Assembly: GCA_030835025.1 (NCBI GenBank)
Contig: JAUQWS010000044.1
Location: 1-57,245 of the forward strand
From: Ignavibacteria bacterium
GTDB taxonomy: Bacteria; Bacteroidota; Ignavibacteria; Tepidaquicellales; OLB5
Direction: 5' to 3'
DNA length: 57,245 nucleotides
Shown here: positions 1 through 7,240 of the stretch, one piece after another
Numbering within the stretch: the stretch's first letter is position 1
How the letters are laid out: every line of letters begins with the position of its first letter
The notes under the pieces: model-generated
The model's database searches: none
What the model was told of the DNA's origin: nothing
The model's input: only the letters and a program-made list of their open reading frames with translations
Translations under genes and position numbers: made by a program

Positions 1-235
1 AGATGATTTCCCGGGACAGCTGGATGTAAAGTTCAACGGACCTGTAACGGTAAAGACAGTAGGCAGCGGAACGTATGATGTTACAATGAATGCATTCGGA
101 TCAAGATCGGCATTCGATAACTTTACCGATGGTAAAGACGCTCCGTACTCAGTCGGATTTACAGTAACAGTAACAGATAAAATAGCAGGCCATAAGATAA
201 CAGGCCAGAACTCATTCTCATTCGGAGAGTGGTAG
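1..235 (+). CDS. C-terminal fragment of an unrecognised protein
   Basis: An open frame enters from the left edge (first full codon at base 2) and ends with TAG at 233-235, giving the last 77 residues of a protein. The fragment is rich in Val, Thr, Gly and Asp with alternating hydrophobic residues, as in beta-sheet domains of exported proteins, and ends in FGEW. I do not recognise the family. The next gene starts 4 bases after the stop, so the two are probably co-transcribed and may act together at the cell envelope. That link is inference from spacing only. Confidence 0.6.
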   Translation, partial: DDFPGQLDVKFNGPVTVKTVGSGTYDVTMNAFGSRSAFDNFTDGKDAPYSVGFTVTVTDKIAGHKITGQNSFSFGEW

Positions 236-239
236 AATA

Positions 240-1556
240 ATGAAAAGGAAAGAATTAAATATCATAAATCAAATCACCACAAAAATGAAAGAAAGAATTA
301 ATTTCAGCATGTTCGTATTACTTGCGGCGTTTTTCTGTTCGCTCTTAATGCTGACTACAGAGTCTTTTTCCCAGCAGGAAGACCCTAATAACCCCAGGAC
401 ATGGAAATACTTCAAGATCCTGGCAAGAGCTGAAGATGATAGTATTTTTATCATTGCTCAGGATGATATGGGTATTGATCCTAAGCTGGAGAGTTTTACA
501 ATTGTTGTCAACATTACTGATGCCAACGAACAGAACCAGTTTGTCGTTCTTGGCGACGAGTCAGACCCCTCAGCGATGAGGTACGGCTGGTCTCAGCTCT
601 CTAAAAGGGTTCAGGACGGACTTATCAACTGGTCTAACACAAACAAGGAAAACCTGAATCAGAAGAAGCTTGACTATGCATCTGTATTCTTAGATGTTAT
701 CAGGCAGATCAAGATCAAGGAATTTGTTGCTCCGCCGAAAAGAGAAAGAGTTATCAGAAATACAACGGCTTATATCAACCCGTACTTTACAGTATTTGGC
801 TGGGAGCCGCTTGGTATACCTATTAAGAGATCTATCGGTTTTACATTTGGAATGGGTAACAAATATGCTGGCCCGTTTGAAAGTGACGAAGTATCTGCAG
901 GTTTCAACATGCTTGGAGTTAATATATCTTACGTAACCAGGATAAGAGAATTGAATACACATGACCTGGGCTCTGACAGCGTTGAGAATAAACCATGGAA
1001 ACAATATAATGCAATCTTTATGCCTCCCAGAGGTATCAAGCTCACTTACACAATTCCGCTTGGTAACTTCTTAGAGGTTGGTGTCTATAGCGAAATTAAA
1101 GAAACCGGTGTTGAACCGGGTGGCGGTCCGCCGCTTTATATCTTCAGAAATCAGCTTGATACTTCGAAATTGATGCCGAATAATATAGTTACAGGTTCAA
1201 ACCTGATTGCCGAGTTCCGTTATCCGTTCAGAATGTTCGGTTCGACAAGAACACAGGTATATGCATCATATTATATGAACGAAATGAACATCGGTCTCTT
1301 CACACGTGAGAGCAGATTGGTTGGTTCGGTATTCGATTTCAGGGTCAACGCAACACTGAAGAAGATCAGAAACTTCCAGCTTCTTGTTGAGATCATGGTA
1401 TCAAATATTGCCGAAGGCTTTGCGCTCAACTCATTCGCAGTTGGTCCATCTATCAGACTTTCGAAACTTGATAATGGTAAATTTGGCCTTCTTTCTGCTT
1501 TCGTCAACTTCAGATTCAAGCTGGGTGACTTCTTTGACGAAAGAGAAAAGAAATAA
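240..1556 (+). CDS. Exported, probably outer-membrane, protein of unknown function
   Basis: 438 residues. A basic N-terminus is followed by a hydrophobic stretch at about residues 22-44 ending in SFSQ, a likely signal peptide. A second ATG at 285 (MKERINF) would give a more ordinary signal peptide and may be the true start. The C-terminal half has many alternating hydrophobic and polar segments with aromatic residues (for example around residues 190-300 and 330-430), as expected for strands of an outer-membrane beta barrel. No named family was recognised. It follows the upstream fragment by 4 bases and is closed by a strong terminator at 1601-1640, so it is the last gene of its operon. Confidence 0.65.
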   Translation: MKRKELNIINQITTKMKERINFSMFVLLAAFFCSLLMLTTESFSQQEDPNNPRTWKYFKILARAEDDSIFIIAQDDMGIDPKLESFTIVVNITDANEQNQFVVLGDESDPSAMRYGWSQLSKRVQDGLINWSNTNKENLNQKKLDYASVFLDVIRQIKIKEFVAPPKRERVIRNTTAYINPYFTVFGWEPLGIPIKRSIGFTFGMGNKYAGPFESDEVSAGFNMLGVNISYVTRIRELNTHDLGSDSVENKPWKQYNAIFMPPRGIKLTYTIPLGNFLEVGVYSEIKETGVEPGGGPPLYIFRNQLDTSKLMPNNIVTGSNLIAEFRYPFRMFGSTRTQVYASYYMNEMNIGLFTRESRLVGSVFDFRVNATLKKIRNFQLLVEIMVSNIAEGFALNSFAVGPSIRLSKLDNGKFGLLSAFVNFRFKLGDFFDEREKK

Positions 1557-1600
1557 ATCTTTCATAACTTAAAGATTGAATACAAATTAAAATAAACCTG

Positions 1601-1640
1601 AATATTCTGCTATTTGAAATATAATAGCAGAATATTTTTT
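1601..1640 (+). terminator. Rho-independent terminator after the exported protein gene
   Basis: Perfect 13-base arms at 1601-1613 and 1624-1636 enclose a 10-base loop and run straight into a T tract. This ends the 240-1556 transcription unit and separates it from the two-component operon that starts 54 bases later. Confidence 0.85.
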
Positions 1641-1693
1641 TGTTCAGTAAAAAAAGCTAAAATACTGTATATCAAGAGGATAATTATTGAGTA

Positions 1694-2401
1694 TTGGTAA
1701 AGGATGAGCATCAAAAACCAGAGCAGCAAAAAGAACTGGATGAATTGACATACATTATTTCTCACGATCTTCAGGAGCCTCTCAGGATGATTACGAGTTA
1801 TGTTCAGCTCCTGAAAAAGAAGTACAGCGACAAACTTGATGATAATGCCAAAGAATACATAGATTATGCTGTTGAGGGTTCCGAAAGGTTGAAGCAAATG
1901 ATGGATTCACTTCTCAATTATTCAAGGATAGGCCGACCCGAAGTTAGGCATGAAAAAGTAAGGCTAAAACAAGTACTCGAAAGAACTGAAAAGCAGTTAA
2001 GATCAAGATATAAAGAGTTAGATTTTTCTGTAACGGATAATTTCAATGAGTCAGAAATAACCACCGATGAAGATCTTCTGACCAAACTGTTCTACCACAT
2101 AATAGATAATTCGCTGAAGTTCAACCAGAACTCTCTGCCCGCAATTGTTATCAGGCATAACGAGTCCACTGATAGACATGAGATTTCGATCAGTGATAAC
2201 GGTATGGGAATAGATAAAGAGTATCACGGCAAGATATTCGGCATCTTTCAGAAACTTCATAATCATAAAGACTACCCGGGTTCCGGGATGGGACTTGCAA
2301 TCTCTGAAAAGATAGCAAATAAGCTGGGAGGATCAATAAAGGTGGATTCAGAAAAAGGGAAAGGAGCGATTTTTCAAATAACGCTCCAAAAAAGATTTTA
2401 A
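1694..2401 (+). CDS. Cytosolic sensor-less histidine kinase
   Basis: 235 residues containing only a kinase core. The dimerisation/phosphoacceptor helix has the H box around His24 (SHDLQEP), which resembles phytochrome-type (Cph1-like) kinases. The N box is near residues 136-141 (DNSLKF), followed by G1 (SDNGMGI) and G2 (GSGMGLAI). There is no transmembrane segment and no PAS, GAF or HAMP domain ahead of the kinase, so any signal must come from a partner protein. The start is TTG at 1694, because an in-frame stop lies just upstream at 1688-1690. It leads a five-gene two-component operon and is 14 bases from the next gene. A weak promoter-like TTG-N20-TA lies at 1640-1664. Confidence 0.88.
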   Translation: MVKDEHQKPEQQKELDELTYIISHDLQEPLRMITSYVQLLKKKYSDKLDDNAKEYIDYAVEGSERLKQMMDSLLNYSRIGRPEVRHEKVRLKQVLERTEKQLRSRYKELDFSVTDNFNESEITTDEDLLTKLFYHIIDNSLKFNQNSLPAIVIRHNESTDRHEISISDNGMGIDKEYHGKIFGIFQKLHNHKDYPGSGMGLAISEKIANKLGGSIKVDSEKGKGAIFQITLQKRF

Positions 2402-2415
2402 AGCAAAAAGGAATT

Positions 2416-3498
2416 TTGATAAAAATTTTACTAATAGAAGATAACCCGGGTGACGCAAGACTGATCCAGGAGTATCTTTCGGACCTGAAGAATATTGAGT
2501 ATTCACTGCAAACAGCAGACAAACTTCAAATTGGCATTGAGATCCTTGAAAACGAGTTCATAGATGTTGTCCTGCTGGATTTGAATCTGCCTGATAGTCA
2601 GGGTTTGACCGGAGTAGAGCAGGTTTTCAACATTGCACCAAACATACCGGTAATAGTATTGACAGGACTGAACGATGAAACAACTGCAATAAACGCTGTA
2701 AAGATGGGTGCACAGGATTACTTGGTAAAAGACAAAGTTGAAAGCGAACTGCTTATCCGTTCAATTAGATATGCAATTGAGCGTAAAAGAGCCGAAGAAG
2801 ATCATCAGAAGTTACTTGAGCAAAGAATTAGATCTCTATCTATCATTGAAGCACAGGAAAATGAGAGAAGGAGAATATCCAGAGAGCTCCATGACGGGCT
2901 TGGACAGCTGCTCAGCGCTGCAAAACTCAACTTCGGAATGATAGATTTTGTAAACAGTTCGAATAAAGAGAAAACGACTGAAATTGTTAAGCAGGTGGAT
3001 AGCATTATAAGCAAAGCAATTGTCGAAGCCAGAAGAATAGCACACGATTTGAGGCCAACGACACTTGATGATTTTGGTTTGATTCCTGCACTCAGAATTC
3101 TTTGCCAGGAATTCTCTAAAATAACGGGAATAAAAGTAAAATTTCAGGTATCCCCTGCCCTTGAAAGGATCGACCCGAAAGTTGAGATTGCAATATACAG
3201 GATAATACAGGAATCGTTTAACAATATAAGTAAGTATGCAGAGTCTACTGAAGTGTCTCTTGATCTGTACAGGAATGAACAGCAGGTCTTTGTGAGAGTT
3301 AAAGATAACGGCAAAGGATTTGATCCGGAAAGTGTAACGAAAGCAAAAAAAGCTGGCACCGGATTTGGCTTGCTGAACATGAAAGAACGGGCAGAGCTGA
3401 TCGGCGGCAAGGTTGAAATTATATCCAGCCCCGGCAGCGGAACAGAGCTGCTGCTTGAAATAAATTTAGATTTTTTTAGTAATAATAACCATAACTAA
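2416..3498 (+). CDS. Receiver-histidine kinase hybrid (NarX/DesK-type kinase)
   Basis: 360 residues. An N-terminal receiver domain (about 1-120) has the acidic pocket E8/D9, phospho-acceptor D55, T83 and K105, and resembles RcpA-type receivers. A short coiled coil (about 120-150) leads to a HisKA_3 domain with H159 (RRISRELHDGLGQ) and a HATPase domain ending in the G box GTGFGLLNMKERAELIGG. Known family chemistry suggests the receiver accepts phosphate, or is regulated, by the upstream kinase, while the HisKA_3 kinase phosphorylates a NarL-type regulator. The NarL-type partner is the next gene, 15 bases on. The start is TTG at 2416, with an AAAAGGA ribosome-binding site just upstream. Confidence 0.92.
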   Translation: MIKILLIEDNPGDARLIQEYLSDLKNIEYSLQTADKLQIGIEILENEFIDVVLLDLNLPDSQGLTGVEQVFNIAPNIPVIVLTGLNDETTAINAVKMGAQDYLVKDKVESELLIRSIRYAIERKRAEEDHQKLLEQRIRSLSIIEAQENERRRISRELHDGLGQLLSAAKLNFGMIDFVNSSNKEKTTEIVKQVDSIISKAIVEARRIAHDLRPTTLDDFGLIPALRILCQEFSKITGIKVKFQVSPALERIDPKVEIAIYRIIQESFNNISKYAESTEVSLDLYRNEQQVFVRVKDNGKGFDPESVTKAKKAGTGFGLLNMKERAELIGGKVEIISSPGSGTELLLEINLDFFSNNNHN

Positions 3499-3513
3499 GA
3501 GTATATAATTGTT

Positions 3514-4176
3514 ATGAAAACCACAAAAATATTAATTGTCGATGACCATGAAGTCGTAAGGGACGGATTGAAGAACATACTTACCAGTCTGGATAATATT
3601 GCCATAGCAGGCGAAGCCGGAAATGGTGAAGACGCGGTAAAAATGTACTCGTCTTTGAAACCGGATTTGGTAATAATGGATATATCCATGCCCGGAATGA
3701 ACGGCATTGAAGCTACCCGTGTAATAAAGGAAAAGGATCCGGATGCAAGGATACTGATCCTAACTATGCACGACAACCAGGAATACCTGAACCAGATCAT
3801 CAGATCAGGTGCAAAGGGTTTCATACTCAAGAATACCGATAAGGAAGAGCTCCTTGATGCGGTTCGGACCGTATCTTCAGGCGATAATTTCTTCAGCAAG
3901 GATATTTCGAAACTGATAATAGATAACTATATCAGGACTGCTAAAGAAACGGAAAAAAATGATGGTTATAAAGAAGTACCGTTAACAAAAAGAGAAATTG
4001 AGATACTAAAGCTCATTGCGTCAGGATATTCTAACCAGGAGATAGCAAATATACTTTACATTAGCTATAATACGGTTGATACTCACAGAAAGAACATCAT
4101 GCATAAGCTATCGATAAAGAACACGGCTGGACTTGTACGATACGCAATTGAAAAGGGACTAATTTCACTCAATTAA
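3514..4176 (+). CDS. NarL/FixJ-family response regulator
   Basis: 220 residues. The N-terminal receiver (1-120) has D10/D11, phospho-acceptor D56, a conserved Thr (ILTM) and Lys (FILKN). A LuxR-type helix-turn-helix follows at about 155-215 (LTKREIEILKLIASG, then NTVDTHRKNIMHKL). It is a DNA-binding transcription regulator and the expected output of the HisKA_3 kinase encoded immediately upstream. The target genes cannot be read from this window. The two genes that follow encode receivers only, which could compete for phosphate or act as its sinks. Confidence 0.94.
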   Translation: MKTTKILIVDDHEVVRDGLKNILTSLDNIAIAGEAGNGEDAVKMYSSLKPDLVIMDISMPGMNGIEATRVIKEKDPDARILILTMHDNQEYLNQIIRSGAKGFILKNTDKEELLDAVRTVSSGDNFFSKDISKLIIDNYIRTAKETEKNDGYKEVPLTKREIEILKLIASGYSNQEIANILYISYNTVDTHRKNIMHKLSIKNTAGLVRYAIEKGLISLN

Positions 4177-4215
4177 GCAGAAAAACAATTATTTTTATAG
4201 AAAGGGCTGTTTAAA

Positions 4216-4623
4216 ATGAATACTCAAGTACCGGTAGTTAGAGTTCTAATAGCGGATAACAATCCAGATTTCTTGAGTGCTTTAGCACAATATGTTCGTT
4301 CAATTCCGGGAGTTGAACTGGTTGGAGAAGCAGTTGACGGAGAAGATGCTATCAAGAAAGCGGAGGCAACCTATCCGGACCTGATCATACTCGATATTAT
4401 CATGCCTAAAAAATCAGGCATAGAAGCTTTAAGCGCAATCAAGGACAAATTTCCTGATGTTACGGTTGTAATGATCTCGATCAATGAAGGTCAGTCATAC
4501 AGGAAGCTTGCTGAAGTTTACAGGGTTGATAAGTATATCGGAAAGAATTCCGATGATATCCATAAAGAATTACTGGAAGTCATCCAGGCTACACAGCAGA
4601 AACTGGCTTCAAGAAGCGTATAA
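4216..4623 (+). CDS. Stand-alone receiver domain with altered acidic pocket
   Basis: 135 residues, a single CheY-like receiver with no output domain. Phospho-acceptor D60 and K110 are in place. The usual Asp-Asp pair that binds magnesium reads D14-N15 (IADNN), and the conserved Thr is Ser88. The protein may therefore be phosphorylated slowly, or be a conformational rather than a strictly catalytic receiver. It sits 39 bases after the NarL regulator and 32 bases before a second receiver of the same type. The two share the sequence pattern IPGVE/MPGVE followed by VGEA.DG, so they probably arose by duplication. Confidence 0.9.
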   Translation: MNTQVPVVRVLIADNNPDFLSALAQYVRSIPGVELVGEAVDGEDAIKKAEATYPDLIILDIIMPKKSGIEALSAIKDKFPDVTVVMISINEGQSYRKLAEVYRVDKYIGKNSDDIHKELLEVIQATQQKLASRSV

Positions 4624-4655
4624 TTTCGCGAAAATTTAAGTGATTAATTTCTGAA

Positions 4656-5042
4656 ATGTCAAACAAAAATGTGAGAATTCTGCTTTGTGATGATAATGAC
4701 AACTTCAGGCAGCTTTTGACTCAATACATCAAAGCAATGCCGGGCGTTGAAGTTGTTGGAGAAGCAATTGACGGTGTAGACGTGATCGATAAGACCGAGA
4801 GCCTGGACCCTGACCTTGTACTTATGGATCTCAGTATGCCAAATCAATCTGGGCTTGATGCAACCAAAACGATCAAAGAAAAATGGCCTTCGAAATCCGT
4901 TATAATACTCACACTTTACGAAGACAGCGTCTATAAGGAACTGGCAGACGAGTTCAACGCTGACGGGTTCATAGCAAAAAGCTCTATTAAGGCTCAACTT
5001 CCCATTATGATCGAAGAATTAGTCAGAAGCTCTGCAAATTGA
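4656..5042 (+). CDS. Stand-alone receiver domain protein
   Basis: 128 residues, a CheY-like receiver with all key positions intact: D12/D13, phospho-acceptor D58, T86 and K108. It has no output domain. It is the last gene of the two-component operon and is followed by a terminator at 5067-5100. It is close to the preceding receiver in sequence but has the canonical Asp pair. In known phosphorelays such proteins act as phosphate shuttles or sinks, or control a target by binding. Which applies here is not visible. Confidence 0.92.
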   Translation: MSNKNVRILLCDDNDNFRQLLTQYIKAMPGVEVVGEAIDGVDVIDKTESLDPDLVLMDLSMPNQSGLDATKTIKEKWPSKSVIILTLYEDSVYKELADEFNADGFIAKSSIKAQLPIMIEELVRSSAN

Positions 5043-5066
5043 ATGAAAAATATTTTTAGATATTAG

Positions 5067-5100
5067 CCGATTTCTATAGAATTATAGGAATCGGTTTTTT
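5067..5100 (+). terminator. Terminator of the two-component operon
   Basis: Twelve-base arms at 5067-5078 and 5083-5094 (one G-T wobble) enclose a 4-base loop and are followed by six T residues. With the terminator at 1601-1640 it brackets the operon 1694-5042 as one unit. Confidence 0.85.
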
Positions 5101-5142
5101 ATTTTACAGGAGATTAAAACTCAAATTCAGAGGAGAAAACAA

Positions 5143-5523
5143 ATGTCACACTATTCGCTTTATTCAACTGATTTCGGAGCCCCGCCTCCGCCGCCTCCGC
5201 CAAGTATGTCCACTCCCCCGCCGCCTCCCCCCGCAGGAGGAATGAACATGGGTTCAGGTGGAAGTGCCGGTACCAATGCTATCATTGCCTTAGTAGCAGG
5301 AATACTTTCATATGTGTTCTGTCCTTTTATTTTAGGAATTGTTGCCTGGATAATGGGAAAAGGAGAACTGGGCAAAATAGATAGAGGAGAATCCGCAGAA
5401 GCAGGCAGAACCCTTGCCAAGATCGGTATGTGGCTTGGTATTGTGAATGTTGCGCTTTCAATTTTGTTCGGGCTGGTGTATGTATTGATAATCGTAATTG
5501 CTATAATCAGCGGCAGCAGATAA
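5143..5523 (+). CDS. Proline-rich DUF4190-like membrane protein
   Basis: 126 residues. The N-terminus is a low-complexity Pro/Gly segment (about residues 12-40, two runs of six or seven prolines), followed by two hydrophobic segments (about 46-66 and 90-122) separated by a short polar stretch with GKGELGKIDRGES. This arrangement matches small DUF4190-type membrane proteins of unknown function, in which the Pro-rich tail is cytosolic. The gene has one of the clearest ribosome-binding sites in the window (AGAGGAG, 5129-5135, 7 bases before ATG). It is flanked on both sides by terminators, so it is a single-gene unit. Confidence 0.8.
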   Translation: MSHYSLYSTDFGAPPPPPPPSMSTPPPPPPAGGMNMGSGGSAGTNAIIALVAGILSYVFCPFILGIVAWIMGKGELGKIDRGESAEAGRTLAKIGMWLGIVNVALSILFGLVYVLIIVIAIISGSR

Positions 5524-5542
5524 GATTTCGAAGACAAATTTA

Positions 5543-5570
5543 AAAGGTAGCTCATTAGCTACCTTTTTTT
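5543..5570 (+). terminator. Terminator between the DUF4190-like gene and dut
   Basis: Perfect 10-base arms (5543-5552 and 5557-5566) around CATT, followed by T residues. It ends only about 5 bases before the dut start codon. Confidence 0.85.
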
Positions 5571-5575
5571 GTATT

Positions 5576-6016
5576 ATGAAAATCAGGATAAAGAAGATAG
5601 AGCCCAACCTTGAGCACTCGATGCCAGTATACGCTACTGAACATGCCTCTGGTATGGACGTTTCCTCAGCTTCGATTGAAGATATAGAGATATTACCTCA
5701 AACTACTCAGCTCATCCCGACTAATCTTGTTGTTGAAATTCCAGAAGGATTTGAAGCACAGATAAGGCCCCGCAGTGGGCTTGCTCTAAAGCACAATATC
5801 GGGATCATAAATTCTCCCGGCACAATTGACGCCGATTACCGCGGCGAAGTCAAAATTTTGCTCACAAATTTTGGTAAAGTACCTTACACGGTTACATTCA
5901 ACGAAAGAATTGCACAGATGGTAATATGCAAAGTGGAAAAAGCAGAAATTGAAATTACTGTGGAACTAAGTGAAACAAGAAGGAATACAGGCGGATTTGG
6001 ACATACCGGCATATAA
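5576..6016 (+). CDS. dut: dUTP diphosphatase
   Basis: 146 residues, the usual length of a trimeric dUTPase. It hydrolyses dUTP to dUMP and pyrophosphate, keeping uracil out of DNA and supplying dUMP for dTMP synthesis. All five family motifs are visible: HASGMDVSSA (23-32), RPRSGL (64-69), GTIDADYRGE (82-91, catalytic D85), ERIAQMV (110-116) and the Gly-rich RNTGGFGHTG (136-145). Motif 1 is slightly unusual, with Ser-Gly-Met-Asp where most have Ala-Gly-x-Asp. The ATG lies directly behind a terminator, leaving almost no room for a leader. The permease gene begins 2 bases after its stop. Confidence 0.96.
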   Translation: MKIRIKKIEPNLEHSMPVYATEHASGMDVSSASIEDIEILPQTTQLIPTNLVVEIPEGFEAQIRPRSGLALKHNIGIINSPGTIDADYRGEVKILLTNFGKVPYTVTFNERIAQMVICKVEKAEIEITVELSETRRNTGGFGHTGI

Positions 6017-6018
6017 GA

Positions 6019-7239
6019 ATGAGCGAGAACAGGGAAAATACTTATAGAATTTATGAAGTCATAGTATCACTGACTGCTCTGGTTTTGTTTGGAGTGCTGT
6101 TCACTGTAACAGATCTCTTCCATAACCCATTCATTGTCTTTGGGGTCATTATTTTTGTTCTTTACCCGTTTCGCAAAAGTAAGCTGATCAAGATCATCCT
6201 TACACTTTCTTCTATTATCTTTGCGCTTTGGTTTCTGCATTCTATTTCTTCTTTGCTGGCTCCATTTGTCATTGCGATCATTATATCCTATACGCTGAAC
6301 CCTGTTGTTGAGTATCTTTCAAAGAACAGGATGTCAAGGGCAGTTGCAAGTGCTCTCATATTGGTTGTTTTCCTGTTAATTGCTGCAGCGCTTACCTTGT
6401 TGCTTACACCGCCTATAGCATATCAGTTTGGCGAGCTCATAAAGAGCCTGCCCTCAGCATTAACTGACCTTCAAAGCTGGATCAATCTTATTTTAATACC
6501 AAAGCTGAATTCACTTGGAATACCCACTTCTGAAATACAAAACAAATTGTCTCAGGAACTCCCCGCCAAGATCGAGGGATTGATTAACGGATTACTTAGC
6601 AGCTTATCGGGAATATTTTCAGGGATATCTGTGGTTTTGACACAAATTGTAAACTTAATACTGATCCCTTTTCTGACTTTCTATATAATGAAGGATTTTG
6701 ACGAGCTAAAGCTGATCGTAAAGAATCTTTTCCCTGCAAAGAACAGGGAGAAAGTTTCTGAATATTACAGAAAGATAGATTCCTTGTTAGGCAGTTTCAT
6801 CAGAGGACAACTTACAGCTTCAGTCATCCACGGAATATTTGTATACATTTTTCTTTCAATACTCGGAATAAAATATTCGATCTTCCTTGGAGCTATTGGA
6901 ATTGTACTGAATATAATTCCCTATTTCGGTCTTTTGGTTGAAATAACCCTTGCTGTAATTGTTTCGCTATTCAGCGGTGATCCGGGGCTGCAGGTGCCAC
7001 TTGTCATACTCCTCTATCTGGCCCAAAACCTATTGGAGACTTCATTCATCGTTCCAAAAATTGTGGGAAATAGAATCGGTCTTCATCCGGCTCTATTGAT
7101 CCTTTCACTGTTCGTATTTTCTTATTTCTTCGGATTCATAGGAATGCTCATTGCCCTGCCGACAATGTCTGTGATCCTGATGTTTTTCAGGGAATGGATG
7201 GCGTCAAGAGTGCTGGATACTGAAGATGATCAAGACTGA
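6019..7239 (+). CDS. AI-2E family transporter (TqsA/PerM-like permease)
   Basis: 406 residues, about eight transmembrane segments. The pattern is typical of the AI-2E/UPF0118 family: N-terminal paired helices (about 15-85), a long amphipathic region with PSALTDLQSWIN, and the C-terminal core with GxxxGxxxNIIPYFG (around residue 300) and LLETSFIVPKIVGNRIGLHP. Family members export small molecules or ions. The substrate cannot be told from sequence, and autoinducer-2 transport is not implied. It starts 2 bases after dut and its end meets the convergent gene at 7241 with one base between. Confidence 0.9.
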   Translation: MSENRENTYRIYEVIVSLTALVLFGVLFTVTDLFHNPFIVFGVIIFVLYPFRKSKLIKIILTLSSIIFALWFLHSISSLLAPFVIAIIISYTLNPVVEYLSKNRMSRAVASALILVVFLLIAAALTLLLTPPIAYQFGELIKSLPSALTDLQSWINLILIPKLNSLGIPTSEIQNKLSQELPAKIEGLINGLLSSLSGIFSGISVVLTQIVNLILIPFLTFYIMKDFDELKLIVKNLFPAKNREKVSEYYRKIDSLLGSFIRGQLTASVIHGIFVYIFLSILGIKYSIFLGAIGIVLNIIPYFGLLVEITLAVIVSLFSGDPGLQVPLVILLYLAQNLLETSFIVPKIVGNRIGLHPALLILSLFVFSYFFGFIGMLIALPTMSVILMFFREWMASRVLDTEDDQD

Positions 7240-7240
7240 C

